NCBI RefSeq assembly: GCF_001612765.1
Contig: NZ_BDBB01000036.1
Coordinates: forward strand, 30,360 to 94,359
Origin: Nocardia arthritidis NBRC 100137
Lineage (GTDB): Bacteria; Actinomycetota; Actinomycetes; Mycobacteriales; Mycobacteriaceae
DNA length: 64,000 bases
Reading direction: 5' to 3'
A program made the translations under genes and the position numbers. The stretch's first letter is position 1; each line of letters begins with the position of its first letter. Under the pieces are notes generated by a model, which was not told the origin of the DNA, searched no databases, and saw only the letters and a program-made list of their open reading frames with translations. This document shows, piece by piece, positions 49,383 through 57,842 of this stretch.

Positions 49383-49890
49383 CCGTCAGTCGACGAAGCA
49401 GGCCAGGTGCAACGAGCCCGTCGATCACCATCCCGACGGTCTCCAGCATCGGGTCGGCGGTTGTGAGCGGCTGCGCCAGGTCGGCGGCACGGAACACCAG
49501 CTGATCAGTCGGGGTGCCGAACTCGATCCGCGTCGTGCCGAAGGTCTCGACGAACTGATCGTGCCGTCGAGGCGCGGCCTGCCGGAAGCGGACCCGCACC
49601 GGCAGTCGCCTACGCCAAGGAACGCACCGCGTTCGGGTAGGCCGCTACGCCGTGCTGGCATCATGAGCGAGACACCGGCCATCACCGCCACCGGTCGACT
49701 TCGACGCGCGCACGCATGCCGCGGCCGCCGGTGCGGCTGTGGTAGTTCTACGCCACCATCCGGCCAGTAGACGGGGTTCCGGTAGCAACCGCCGAAAAAC
49801 CAACGGATATGGGTAACGGCAGGTGATCGCTGGTGAGCCGCGGTTCGTTCTGCGGTGATGGCTGGTTGCTGGTTGGCTTGGCTCCCAACG
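49383..49890. other. Intergenic region with AraC and acyl-CoA dehydrogenase remnants
   Basis: No intact gene. A minus-strand AraC-like remnant lies at 49396-49566. At about 49600-49635 the plus strand reads VAYAKERTAFG and then a stop, a block highly typical of acyl-CoA dehydrogenases but standing alone. The rest shows nothing. Confidence 0.45.
49396..49566 (-). pseudogene. Remnant of an AraC ligand-binding domain
   Basis: The minus strand reads DQFVETFGTTRIEFGTP, then LVFRAADLAQPLTTADPMLE, which resembles the AraC ArmA-type domain (F.aa.L..PL.taDp.L). No HTH or start is present. A short, decayed fragment. Confidence 0.45.
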
Positions 49891-50067
49891 TTATTGGTTG
49901 GTGTGGTCGCGCGGGCTCAGCCGCGCGGCGGCGGCCGGCAGGGTGCGCACCGGCACCGGGTCGGTGGCGTCGATGACGAGCACGATCGTGCTCACCCCAG
50001 GAGATGCGGTGTCGGGCTCCGGGGTCCGCGCCCGGGCCGGGTGGGGGTGGTTCGCGGTAGCGGTCAT
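49891..50067 (-). CDS. Short ORF coupled to the CBS gene
   Basis: This 58-residue ORF starts at ATG 50067, overlapping the CBS gene stop by 4 nt (ATGA), and ends with TAA at 49891. It begins MTATANHPHPARARTPEPDT and has a hydrophobic strand VSTIVLVIDATDPVPVRTL. The coupling argues for translation. It might be the start of a longer gene now truncated; the family is unknown. Confidence 0.4.
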   Translation of the reverse strand: MTATANHPHPARARTPEPDTASPGVSTIVLVIDATDPVPVRTLPAAAARLSPRDHTNQ

Positions 50068-50669
50068 CGGATGCTCCCGGTGGTGGCGGGCGCGCCGCCG
50101 GCGGGGGCCGGGGAAACGGTGTTGAGGGTGACCTCGCGAACCCCGGCCACGGTGCGGGCCAGAGCGATGGCGATGCGGCGTTCGGAGGCGTCGGCGAAGT
50201 CCCCGGTGACGGTCACGGTGCCCTCGGCCGCGGTCGCGCGCCAGCGGCGGCGGCCGGTGTAGTCGTCGAGCAGCGATTGCGCGTCGGCTGCGATCGTTTC
50301 GTCGGGGCGCAGCATGATCCGCAGCGCGTCACCGCGGCTGAACATGCCCTGGACCCGGCCTCGCTCGTCGAGCACCGGCAGCGAGCGGACCCCGTGGGCC
50401 AGCAGCATCGCGATCGCCTCGGCCAGCTCTTGGTCGACGGTCGCGGCCAGCGCCGGGGTGCTCATCACCTGCCCTGCCGTGACCCCGGTGTCGGGTTGCC
50501 CGGCGCGCAGGATGTCGCCGCTGGCGAGTACTCCGGCCAGGCGCTGGTCGCGGTGCAGCACCGGCAGCGCGGCGAACCCGCGCTGGGCCAGCGTCACCGC
50601 CGCCACCCGCACCGGGGTGTCGGCGTAGACCGTCACCACCGGACGGCACATCACCTCGTGGACACGCAT
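50064..50669 (-). CDS. CBS-pair and BON domain protein
   Basis: This 201-residue cytoplasmic protein has two CBS motifs in tandem (VMCRPVVTVYADTPVRVAAV ... VLHRDQRLAGVLASGDIL; VMSTPALAATVDQELAEAIA ... VLDERGRVQGMFSRGDAL) and a C-terminal BON domain (VTVTGDFADASERRIAIALA, then VAGVREVTLNTV). CBS pairs bind adenylates and sense energy charge. The same architecture occurs in actinobacterial stress loci; M. tuberculosis HRP1 (Rv2626c) has two CBS domains and is DosR-controlled. It is divergent from the TerC gene across an A/T-rich 237-bp region. Confidence 0.87.
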   Translation of the reverse strand: MRVHEVMCRPVVTVYADTPVRVAAVTLAQRGFAALPVLHRDQRLAGVLASGDILRAGQPDTGVTAGQVMSTPALAATVDQELAEAIAMLLAHGVRSLPVLDERGRVQGMFSRGDALRIMLRPDETIAADAQSLLDDYTGRRRWRATAAEGTVTVTGDFADASERRIAIALARTVAGVREVTLNTVSPAPAGGAPATTGSIR

Positions 50670-50906
50670 CTACCTCGACCTCCTTGCGATGAGGATCGCC
50701 GGCGAAACCACCGACACAAGAACCATAACTAGCGAAATTGTTTTCGTCAATCAGAAATCTGTTCAATCTTCTCACGAAGCTTGACATGCGAAAGATAATT
50801 CGCGAATCATGGGTGGGGAAGCGGGATGTGCTGCTTCGCCGGAGGAGTCCCGCGAGGACGGGCGGCCGGTCCCGACACCGTCTTGGAAACCCGGAGGTTC
50901 GTGCTC

Positions 50907-51992
50907 ATGCCGGTTCCGTTGTGGATGTGGCCAGCAGTGCTAGCAGTCATCCTGGTCATGCTGGCGGTGGACCTGTTCGCCCACCGCAACGCCCATGTCG
51001 TGAGCGTGCGCGAGGCCGCGATCTGGTCGGGGATCTGGGTCGCGCTGGCCGTCGCGTTCGGCACCGGCATCTGGTGGTGGTGGGGCGGGGAGTTCGCTGC
51101 CCAGTACTTCGCCGGCTACGTCATCGAGAAATCCCTGGCGGTGGACAACGTGTTCGTCTTCGCCGTCATCTTCAGCTACTTCGCCGTGCCCCGGGAGTAC
51201 CAGCACCGGGTGCTCTTCTACGGCGTGCTCGGCGCCCTGATCTTCCGTGGGGTGTTCATCGCCGCCGGATCCATCCTGATCGCCAGCTTCGCCTGGATCC
51301 TCTACGTCTTCGGCGCGTTCCTGGTCGCGACCGGCATCAAGATGGCGCGGCACCGCGACGAGACCATCGACCCCGACAAATCCCTGGTCCTGCGCGGATT
51401 CCGGCGCCTGGTCCCGATGACCGACGGCTACCGCGGCCAGAAATTCTGGGTCAAGGAAGGCGGCCGCCGGCTGGCCACCCAGCTGCTGGCGGTGCTGGTG
51501 CTGGTCGAGACCACCGACATCGTCTTCGCCGTGGACTCCATCCCCGCCATCTTCGCCGTCACCAGCGAACCGTTCCTGGTGTTCACCTCCAACGCCTTCG
51601 CCATCCTCGGCCTGCGGGCGATGTATTTCATGCTCGCCGACCTGATGCACCGCTTCATCTACCTCAAACTCGGCCTCGCCGTCGTGCTGGTCTGGGTCGG
51701 CATCAAGATGCTGCTGCTCGAGATCTACAAGATCCCCACCACCATCTCCCTGGCCGTGGTCATCGCCATCCTCGCCGTCGCGGTCACCGCCAGCTGGACC
51801 CGCACCCGCACCAGCCCGGCCGGCACCGGCGCCCACGCCGACCCGGTCGACCAGAGCGGGCCCGGCGAGCCGGTCGAGGCCCAGATGGGCGAGGAGACCG
51901 CGCAGGTCGGTGCCCCTGCCCACGGCAAGACACTGATCGACCCGGCCCTGCTCACCCCGACCGGCCCCGAGCGCGGGGACCGGACACCCTGA
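50907..51992 (+). CDS. TerC-family integral membrane protein
   Basis: This 361-residue protein has seven to nine transmembrane helices and the TerC landmarks: AVILVMLAVDLFAHRNAH, FAGYVIEKSLAVDNVFVFAV, and VLVETTDIVFAVDSIPAIFA, with the conserved acidic residues in the membrane (E and D near residues 75-82 and 202-210). TerC proteins transport metal ions, mainly manganese, or help metalate exported proteins. After about residue 300 there is a polar, Pro/Gly-rich cytoplasmic tail. ATG 50907 has GGAGG upstream. TTGACA at 50781 and the palindrome ATTCGCGAAT (50798-50807) lie in the upstream region. Confidence 0.9.
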   Translation: MPVPLWMWPAVLAVILVMLAVDLFAHRNAHVVSVREAAIWSGIWVALAVAFGTGIWWWWGGEFAAQYFAGYVIEKSLAVDNVFVFAVIFSYFAVPREYQHRVLFYGVLGALIFRGVFIAAGSILIASFAWILYVFGAFLVATGIKMARHRDETIDPDKSLVLRGFRRLVPMTDGYRGQKFWVKEGGRRLATQLLAVLVLVETTDIVFAVDSIPAIFAVTSEPFLVFTSNAFAILGLRAMYFMLADLMHRFIYLKLGLAVVLVWVGIKMLLLEIYKIPTTISLAVVIAILAVAVTASWTRTRTSPAGTGAHADPVDQSGPGEPVEAQMGEETAQVGAPAHGKTLIDPALLTPTGPERGDRTP

Positions 51993-52117
51993 ACCAGCCC
52001 GCACCGACCGTCAGCTGCGCCCGGCCCCCGCGCCGCGCAGCTGACGGCATGCCCACCCCCTGCCCACCCAATGCCGGAAGGTGGATACCGGAAATGACGA
52101 TGGTCTATCGTGCGGGT

Positions 52118-52438
52118 ATGCCCACCCGCGACACCGCCGAACCCGCCCCCGCACCACCAACCCCGGCGTCGCGGGGCTGGACCTTCCTGACCAACCACGC
52201 CCACGTGCTGCTGTGCCTGTCGCGCAACGGCGACCTGACCATGCGCGAACTCGCCCAGGCCATCGGCATCACCGAACGCGCCGTGCAAGCCACCATCGCC
52301 GACCTCGTCGCCGACGGCTACCTCACCAGCGTCAAGAACGGCCGCCGCAACACCTACACCATCCACGGCGACGGCCGCCTGCGTCACCCGCTGGAATCCC
52401 ACCACACCATCGACGAACTCATCACCGCCCTGCGCTGA
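52118..52438 (+). CDS. Winged-helix HTH (MarR-like) regulator
   Basis: This 106-residue winged-helix DNA-binding protein begins TRDTAEPAPAPP and then reads FLTNHAHVLLCLSRNGDLTM, ELAQAIGITERAVQATIADL and VADGYLTSVKNGRRNTYTIH. It is a small MarR/ArsR-like HTH common in actinobacteria. The start is uncertain (ATG 52118 or 52094). The stop TGA at 52436 is in frame with the integrase remnant 12 nt downstream, so read-through would join them. The target is not known; neighbouring stress genes are candidates. Confidence 0.75.
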   Translation: MPTRDTAEPAPAPPTPASRGWTFLTNHAHVLLCLSRNGDLTMRELAQAIGITERAVQATIADLVADGYLTSVKNGRRNTYTIHGDGRLRHPLESHHTIDELITALR

Positions 52439-52450
52439 ACCCCCGCCCGC

Positions 52451-53125
52451 GCCCTGCGCACTGCCGCCGAAGCGTTCCTCGACACCATCGGCCCGGCCAA
52501 CACCCGCCGCGCCTACGGCATCGCCATCGTCAAGACCGTCGACGCGATCGACGGCCCCGGCCCCGACGGGCTGATCAGGCCCAGCCGCGCCCTGGACTCG
52601 GTCACCGACGCCGAGATCGGCGCGGCCCTGGAAACGCTGTGGGGTGCCGCGGCGGTCAACACCTGGAACGCACGCCGCGCCGCGGTCGGCAAATGGCTGA
52701 GCTGGTGCGCCGAACAGGGCTGGACCGCACCGAGCATCCCGGCCTCGGCCAGACGCTCGACCCCGCCCGACTCCGAAGCCCCGGTACGTTCACGGACCGC
52801 GATCGACCGGCTCATCGCCCGCCGCGAGATCCACCTGCGCGAGAAGACACTCTGGCGGATGCTGTATGAAACGTGTGCTCGCGCAGAGGAAATACTCCAG
52901 CTCAACATCGAAGACCTCGACCAGTCGGGCCGGTGCGCCCGGGTGAAGTCCAAAGGCGCCACACCCCGCACCCGCCGCCGCGGACCCGCCCACCACGAAC
53001 AGGTCCTCGAGACCGTGTATTGGGACGCCGGCATCGCCCGCCTGCTACCCAGACTCATCCGCGGCCGCACCCGCGGACCGGTGTTCGTGACCCACCGCAG
53101 GCCCGGTGGAACCCCTAGACCGTCA
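52451..53125 (+). pseudogene. Truncated tyrosine recombinase
   Basis: The frame reads an N-terminal SAM-like domain (LRTAAEAFLDTIGPANTRRA, then NTWNARRAAVGKWLSWC) and the first catalytic block (RMLYETCARAEEILQLNIED, with the catalytic Arg), then VKSKGATP with the Lys and LLPRLIRGRTRGPVFVTHRR. It stops making sense before the HxxR, His and Tyr residues. There is also no start codon after the preceding TGA. It is related to, but different from, the intact recombinase at 13640. Lacking the nucleophile, it cannot act. Confidence 0.8.
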
Positions 53126-53251
53126 CACCGGTTCAGGAACGCCCCTCCGGTCTTCACCGGTCAGGTGGCGGTTGTGCAGCCTGAGGTGTCGGCTGGAGGA
53201 TGGAGACTGCCACGCCGGCGGCGGATCTTTCGGCCATGGAATCGAGGCGTC

Positions 53252-53833
53252 ATGCCAGAACCGATGACGGATAGAAGTGTGCTCGCCGCCGATCTGGAGC
53301 GAGCGCGGGCCGACTTTCACACCCTGCTGGATATGGCGGGCGAGGACGACTGGGGCAAGGCTTCGGCGGGGACCCGCTGGAGCAACGAACAGTTGCTGTT
53401 CCACATGCTGTTCGGGTACATGGTGGTGCGACGGCTGCTGATCGTTCTGCGCATGATGAGCCGACTGCCCGAGGGCATCGGTCGCGGGTTCGCCGCAGTC
53501 CTCAACGCCGCGACAGCGCCGTTCGATGTGATCAACTACTACGGCTCGTGCTGGGCCGCCCGCGTCTACAACCGCCACCGGATGGGAGCGAAGCTCGACC
53601 AGGTGATCGGCTCGCTGCAACACTCGCTGGCGCACGAACCAGACACCGCATTTCAGCGCGGAATGCACTACCCCACCCGGTGGGATCCCTACTTCACCGA
53701 CTACATGACCCTTGCCAACATCTACGCTTATCCCGGCCGCCATTACGACCACCATCGACGCCAACTCACTCACTGGAACGCGGTGAGCGCGCCGGCTCAG
53801 CGCACCGGGCTGCGGCGTTCGAGGAACAGCTGA
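53252..53833 (+). CDS. DinB-like four-helix protein
   Basis: This 193-residue protein has the DinB/DUF664 four-helix pattern: an N-terminal LAADLERARADFHTLLDMAG, SAGTRWSNEQLLFHMLFGYM with a first His, and ANIYAYPGRHYDHHRRQLTHW with the expected H..HHRRQL metal-ligand pair. Members include mycothiol-dependent S-transferases and other thiol-dependent enzymes of actinobacteria, so this may handle mycothiol conjugates. GAGG lies 5 nt before the ATG. The gene is intact and continues in the same frame after the truncated recombinase. Confidence 0.78.
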   Translation: MPEPMTDRSVLAADLERARADFHTLLDMAGEDDWGKASAGTRWSNEQLLFHMLFGYMVVRRLLIVLRMMSRLPEGIGRGFAAVLNAATAPFDVINYYGSCWAARVYNRHRMGAKLDQVIGSLQHSLAHEPDTAFQRGMHYPTRWDPYFTDYMTLANIYAYPGRHYDHHRRQLTHWNAVSAPAQRTGLRRSRNS

Positions 53834-53904
53834 AGAGTCTGCCTAAGATCAACCGCCTCACCGAAACCGAGACCCGAAAGTTGATCGATCGAGGAATTCG
53901 GTGG

Positions 53905-54033
53905 TGATGTCGCAGTGGCTGGTCGTGGGCAGCCCGTGGCCGAGGCGGGTTCGCGGGCATACTGCTCGGTTCGACCGCCGATAGTCTGGTGCAGCATGCT
54001 TCGTGCCCGGTCATGGTCGTTCACCCACGATGA
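53905..54033 (+). pseudogene. C-terminal remnant of a universal stress protein
   Basis: The plus strand reads MSQWLVVGS in one frame, then RGRGGFAGILLGSTADSLVQ and HASCPVMVVHPR in another, reproducing the ATP-binding end of USP domains (GxxGRGGFxGxLLGSTxxxL...CPV.VV). A single frameshift separates them and the N-terminal domain is absent. Confidence 0.7.
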
Positions 54034-54109
54034 CCGGGCAGGCCAGCGGACAGCGTCTCTGGGTGCGCGCGCAGTCGACCGGTCGGGCTGGGGCGGGGGT
54101 CCTCGAATG

Positions 54110-54124
54110 AAGGACACTTGACCC
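54110..54124. promoter_or_regulatory. Weak DosR-like box upstream of Hsp20
   Basis: AAGGACACTTGACCC resembles the reverse of a degenerate GGGAC-N5-NCCCT DosR box (8 of 12 informative positions), 72 nt before the Hsp20 start. A candidate only. Confidence 0.3.
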
Positions 54125-54196
54125 TACTGCTCAGTGTGGAAGTCGCGTGGAATCGGAATAGTCATCAACCACACTCTGTCCATTGGAGTCAACGCT

Positions 54197-54649
54197 ATGA
54201 GCATGCTTTCCTCTCGCCAGGCACTGCTACCGTCCTGGCCCGCCCTTCCCGATTGGTCGGACATGATGGCTCGGTTGGAATCGAGGCCTGCCTGGATGTC
54301 GCTCGAGGGCCACATGATTCGAGTCGAAGAGCGTCTGGAGAAGGGTACGTACACCCTGCGGGCCGAGTTGCCCGGCGTCGACCCGGCCAAAGATGTCGAC
54401 ATCAGCGTCCGGGAAGGGCAGTTGACGATCAAGGCCGAACGCAGCGAACGGAAAGAAGAAGGCACCCGTTCGGAATTCCACTACGGCAGTTTCTACAGGT
54501 CGGTTCCGCTGCCCAGCGGGGCGAAAGAGGATGCCATCGAGGCCACTTATACAGACGGGATCTTGACGGTGAGCGTACCGATGTCCGAATCGGAGACCCC
54601 GGAGAAGCACATCGCAATCAAGAAAACGGCTGGAAACGGACACAGCTGA
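54197..54649 (+). CDS. Hsp20/alpha-crystallin small heat-shock protein
   Basis: This 150-residue chaperone has an N-terminal region with WSDMMARLESRPAWMSLEGH, the alpha-crystallin domain (IRVEERLEKGTYTLRAELPG, then GQLTIKAERSERKEEGTRSE, then FHYGSFYRSVPLPSGAKEDA) and a short tail. The A-x-x-x-n-G-v-L signature is TYTDGILTVSVP. It keeps unfolding proteins soluble during stress. It resembles mycobacterial HspX/Acr, where the gene is controlled by DosR under hypoxia. ATG 54197 has GGAG 9 nt upstream; an ATG 63 nt earlier is less likely. Confidence 0.93.
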   Translation: MSMLSSRQALLPSWPALPDWSDMMARLESRPAWMSLEGHMIRVEERLEKGTYTLRAELPGVDPAKDVDISVREGQLTIKAERSERKEEGTRSEFHYGSFYRSVPLPSGAKEDAIEATYTDGILTVSVPMSESETPEKHIAIKKTAGNGHS

Positions 54650-54700
54650 CTCCTCGCGCAGGCATCGGCGAAGCCACGGAAACGCGCGCGGCTCGGTGGC

Positions 54701-54893
54701 TACGAGGACATCGTCTCGATGTCGGGGGTCGTGTCGTAGTCACCGGTGATGCCGAAAGTCAGCCGGTCGAGGTAGCTGAGGATCGCGATCGTCGTGCGCA
54801 CCCGCATGGCGATCGGGATGCAGGGCCACAACTCGATCACTTTCCGGCCGCCGAGTGTCAGAGTGCCGACATCAATCGCACGGTGGACCTCGG
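54701..54893 (-). pseudogene. C-terminal remnant of a wax ester synthase/DGAT
   Basis: The minus strand reads LTLGGRKVIELWPCIPIAMR and then TIAILSYLDRLTFGITGDYD, ending in a normal stop. This is the end of the WS/DGAT fold (IELYPVSPI ... LSYxGxLxFGxxxD). The catalytic HHxxxDG half is absent. Triacylglycerol synthases of this family are also hypoxia-induced in mycobacteria. Confidence 0.7.
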
Positions 54894-54906
54894 GTTCCGT
54901 CCGTGG

Positions 54907-55770
54907 TCAACTCGCCGATCTGGCGATGATCACGGGAACTTCGGCCGCGTGCAGGACAGCCTGACCGACCGAGCCGAGCGTCATTCCGGAGAAACCTCCG
55001 CGACCGTGGCTGCCGACGACGATGAGCTGTGCCTTGTCGCCGATCATGAGAAGCCGGTCGGCGGGACGGTCCTCGGTCACGATGCGGTGCACCGGAACCT
55101 CCGGATACCTCTCGCCGAATCCGGCGATGCTCCGGGAAAGCAATTCTTCGCCCTCCTCCTGCATTTGGTCGGATGATTCGAAGCGCAGAAAATCCGACCA
55201 GGTGTGTACCGCGACGAGTTCGACACCGCGGAAAGCGGCTTGGTCGAAGGCGATCTCGACGGCGTGCACGCTGCTGCGTGAGCCGTCGACGCCTACCACC
55301 ACGGGTCCGTCCGACGGCGCGGCGATTTCCGGGATGACCGCGACCGGGCATGCGGCATGGCGCGCCAGAGCGGTGCTCACCGAGCCCAGCAGTCTGCGGT
55401 TGACGGCGCCGAGCCCATGGGTGCCGACAACGAGCAGTCGCGCGGTCCGGGAGCGATCGCGCAGGAGCGGGATCGGAGGCGCGTCCACCAGTTCGGTGCT
55501 GATGTCGAGTTGGGCGATCGACGCGGATTCGGCGACGGCGGTCGCGCGGGCGGTTTCGAGCGCGTCCAGTCCGCCTCGGCGGTAACTGTCGAAGTCGAAC
55601 TGTCCGAGCTCGAAACCCGATCCGAATTCGCCGAGAGCACCGATCGCGTAGAGGAGGTGCAGCGGCACCTCATGGCGGGCGGCGTCGACGGCAGCCCAGC
55701 GTAGCGCCGCGAGCGCGACGGGGGATCCGTCGACGCCGACGAGAATGGGGAGATTACCGATCTTGGACAT
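54907..55770 (-). CDS. Tandem-domain universal stress protein
   Basis: This 287-residue protein has two UspA domains (residues 8-148 and 155-287), each with a nucleotide-binding tail: VVGTHGLGAVNRRLLGSVST and VVGSHGRGGFSGMTLGSVGQ. This matches the G-2x-G-9x-G-(S/T) ATP-binding type found in mycobacterial Rv2623 and its relatives, which are DosR-regulated. It would bind ATP in the cytoplasm and modulate growth under hypoxia or stress. It is transcribed opposite the Hsp20 gene, with the wax ester synthase remnant between the two 3' ends. Confidence 0.92.
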   Translation of the reverse strand: MSKIGNLPILVGVDGSPVALAALRWAAVDAARHEVPLHLLYAIGALGEFGSGFELGQFDFDSYRRGGLDALETARATAVAESASIAQLDISTELVDAPPIPLLRDRSRTARLLVVGTHGLGAVNRRLLGSVSTALARHAACPVAVIPEIAAPSDGPVVVGVDGSRSSVHAVEIAFDQAAFRGVELVAVHTWSDFLRFESSDQMQEEGEELLSRSIAGFGERYPEVPVHRIVTEDRPADRLLMIGDKAQLIVVGSHGRGGFSGMTLGSVGQAVLHAAEVPVIIARSAS

Positions 55771-55928
55771 CTTCTTCGCCTTTTTCCGACTGGCGCGACA
55801 GCGAGTTCCGATTCCGAGCGACCGCGACTACCGGACCAGTAACGCAGGGTGATACGCGATCACGACGCCGCGACGAAGGTGTGAGGGGCTGCGCACCCCG
55901 CCGCATGCGTCCGGGCTGCCCTTACGAG

Positions 55929-56258
55929 TTACTGCGGTGCGGACGCGCTGGTGAGATGCTCGGCGATGAGGATGCGGTGGGCTTGCTGGGCCGCGTCGGC
56001 CCGGCGTCGATCATCGATGTCGTTGCTCGGCAACTGTTCGAGCCCCCGGGCGAGAACCGAGATAGTGTCACCGAGCAGCAGCACGCGGTGCTCCAGCTCC
56101 TCGAGCCGTTCGGCGATGGCATCCTCGGGCGCGACCCGGTGGACGCCCTCGGCGCCGGTCATTCCGCGCAACGCCGAGCGCAGGCGCATCGGCAGCTCGG
56201 TGACGGTCCGGCGCGCGATGTGCAAAGACGCTTCGAGTGAATCGCTTATGGGGGACAT
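55929..56258 (-). CDS. Hypothetical protein in the dormancy-type cluster
   Basis: This 109-residue soluble protein is mostly helical with a leucine-rich segment (RLEELEHRVLLLGDTISVLA, then RGLEQLPSNDID) predicted as a short coiled coil. No signal peptide or known domain. It is divergent from the nicotinate phosphoribosyltransferase gene, with the DosR-like box at 56295-56309 between them. Good codon use supports a real gene, although its family is unknown. Confidence 0.6.
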   Translation of the reverse strand: MSPISDSLEASLHIARRTVTELPMRLRSALRGMTGAEGVHRVAPEDAIAERLEELEHRVLLLGDTISVLARGLEQLPSNDIDDRRRADAAQQAHRILIAEHLTSASAPQ

Positions 56259-56294
56259 GGCACCAGCCTTGTCCCCATGGCCAATGCCCGCCTA

Positions 56295-56309
56295 GGGTCG
56301 GATGGCCCT
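56295..56309. promoter_or_regulatory. DosR-like box in the pncB divergent region
   Basis: GGGTCGGATGGCCCT matches the degenerate DosR core GGGAC-TTNNG-NCCCT at about 9 of 12 informative positions and is an imperfect palindrome. It lies 37 nt upstream of the hypothetical gene start and 131 nt before the pncB start. Suggestive only. Confidence 0.35.
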
Positions 56310-56439
56310 GGCGGGAACGTCCGATGACCTTACGCCGGCGTTTGCCCTGCCCCGGGCGGTCACGGAACGAACCGTAAGTGATGACGATGAGGACCTTCGC
56401 CTCTGCAACCCGGAGCACGGGACGCAACATGCTCTACAT

Positions 56440-57813
56440 ATGTCCGGCGCGCTGCTGACCGACTTCTACGAACTGACCATGGTGGACAGCTATCTCCGCA
56501 GGCAGATGACCGGACTCGCCACCTTCAGCCTGTTCGTCCGGAACCTGCCCGCCAATCGTGGTTTTCTCGTCTCCGCCGGAGTCGGCGATTGCCTCGACTG
56601 GCTGGAGCAGTTCAGCTTCACCTCCGTCGACCTCGACTATCTCGCCGGGGCCGGTTTCGGCAGTGACAGTCTCGAGGCGTTCGCCGCGCTCCGCTTCGAC
56701 GGTGAGGTGTGGGCCGTGCCAGAGGGGCGAATGGTTTTCGCAGGTGAGCCTGTTCTGGAGGTGACCGCCCCGATCGCGCAGGCGCAATTGGTCGAGACCT
56801 ACCTGGTCAATCAGGTCAGCGTGCAGACCACCCTCGCCACCAAGGCGGCGCGCTGCCGCATCGCGGCAGCGGACCGGATAGATCTGGTGGATTTCGCCTT
56901 CCGGCGCACCCAGGGCATAGAAGCCGGACTACTCACCGCCAGGCTGACGGGCATGGTGGGATTCGCCGCGACCAGCAACGTGGAAGCGGCCCGCCGGTAT
57001 GGTCTGCGTCCGGCCGGCACCATGGCGCACTCCTATATCGAGGCGTTTCCGACCGAACTCGACGCGTTCTACGCATTCGTCACCGACCATCCCGGGCGTG
57101 CGACTCTCCTTGTCGACACCTATGACACGCTGGGCGGCGTCGTGCACGCCATCGAGGTCATCGACCGCCTCGGTCTGCAACGCCACGCCGCCATCCGGCT
57201 CGACAGCGGTGACCTGGCGGAACTGGCGATCCGCTCGCGACGGATGCTCGACAGCGCGGGGCTGCCCGAAGTGCGTATCTTCGCTTCCGGTGGGTTGGAC
57301 GAGCACGATGTCGCCGCTTTCGTCGCACGTGGGATTCCCATTGATGCGGTCGGTATCGGTACTCGCATGGGAGTGTCGGCGGACGCGCCCTACCTCGACA
57401 GCGCCTACAAACTCGTGGCCTACGACGGCCGCCCGGTAGCGAAGCTGTCGACCGGCAAAGCAACGATGCCCGGTCCGAAGCAGGTTTTCCGCGGCCCTGG
57501 TATGCGGGATGTGATCGCCCGGCGTGAGGAGCCTGTACCGAGCGGCAGCCGCCCACTTCTCGAACCGGTCATGCGCGCGGGGCGACGGCTCGAGGCCGCG
57601 GACACCGTCGCAGCCGGGCGCGCCCGTTTCGAAGCCGATCTCGCCGAACTGCCCGACAAAGCTCGTGACCTGAGTTCTCCGGTCGCTCCGGTCGCCGCGA
57701 TCACACCGGGGCTGCGTCGGCTCACCAGCGATGTCCAAGCGGCCGCGCGCCGCTTGGCCGGCTCGGCCGAGGACTGGTCGGGGTCGATCGGTGGTGCGGC
57801 GTCCACGACGTAG
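56440..57813 (+). CDS. pncB: Nicotinate phosphoribosyltransferase
   Basis: This 457-residue NAPRTase makes nicotinate mononucleotide from nicotinate and PRPP for NAD salvage. The family start LLTDFYELTMVDSYLR fits ATG 56440 (an upstream ATG at 56302 lies in the regulator box), followed by ATFSLFVRNLPANRGFLVSA, the catalytic-His region (GTMAHSYIEAFPTE) and the PRPP site (AIRLDSGDLAELAIRSRRML; FASGGLDEHDVAAFVARGIP; DAVGIGTRMGVSADAPYLDS). Length matches the short actinobacterial form. M. tuberculosis pncB2 (Rv0573c) is DosR-regulated. Here it is convergent with polX, with 29 nt between the stops. Confidence 0.93.
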   Translation: MSGALLTDFYELTMVDSYLRRQMTGLATFSLFVRNLPANRGFLVSAGVGDCLDWLEQFSFTSVDLDYLAGAGFGSDSLEAFAALRFDGEVWAVPEGRMVFAGEPVLEVTAPIAQAQLVETYLVNQVSVQTTLATKAARCRIAAADRIDLVDFAFRRTQGIEAGLLTARLTGMVGFAATSNVEAARRYGLRPAGTMAHSYIEAFPTELDAFYAFVTDHPGRATLLVDTYDTLGGVVHAIEVIDRLGLQRHAAIRLDSGDLAELAIRSRRMLDSAGLPEVRIFASGGLDEHDVAAFVARGIPIDAVGIGTRMGVSADAPYLDSAYKLVAYDGRPVAKLSTGKATMPGPKQVFRGPGMRDVIARREEPVPSGSRPLLEPVMRAGRRLEAADTVAAGRARFEADLAELPDKARDLSSPVAPVAAITPGLRRLTSDVQAAARRLAGSAEDWSGSIGGAASTT

Positions 57814-57842
57814 TGGGCTCGATCTGGAACTGTCGTCAGGGC

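Noticed and set aside
50760..50906. A manganese (yybP-ykoY type) riboswitch upstream of the TerC gene
   Set aside because: The gene family often has one, but I could not align the conserved core; only generic GC-rich stems are visible.
55884..55898. A DosR box upstream of the universal stress protein gene
   Set aside because: GGGG...CCCC symmetry is present, but only 8 of 12 consensus positions match, with the key central G missing.
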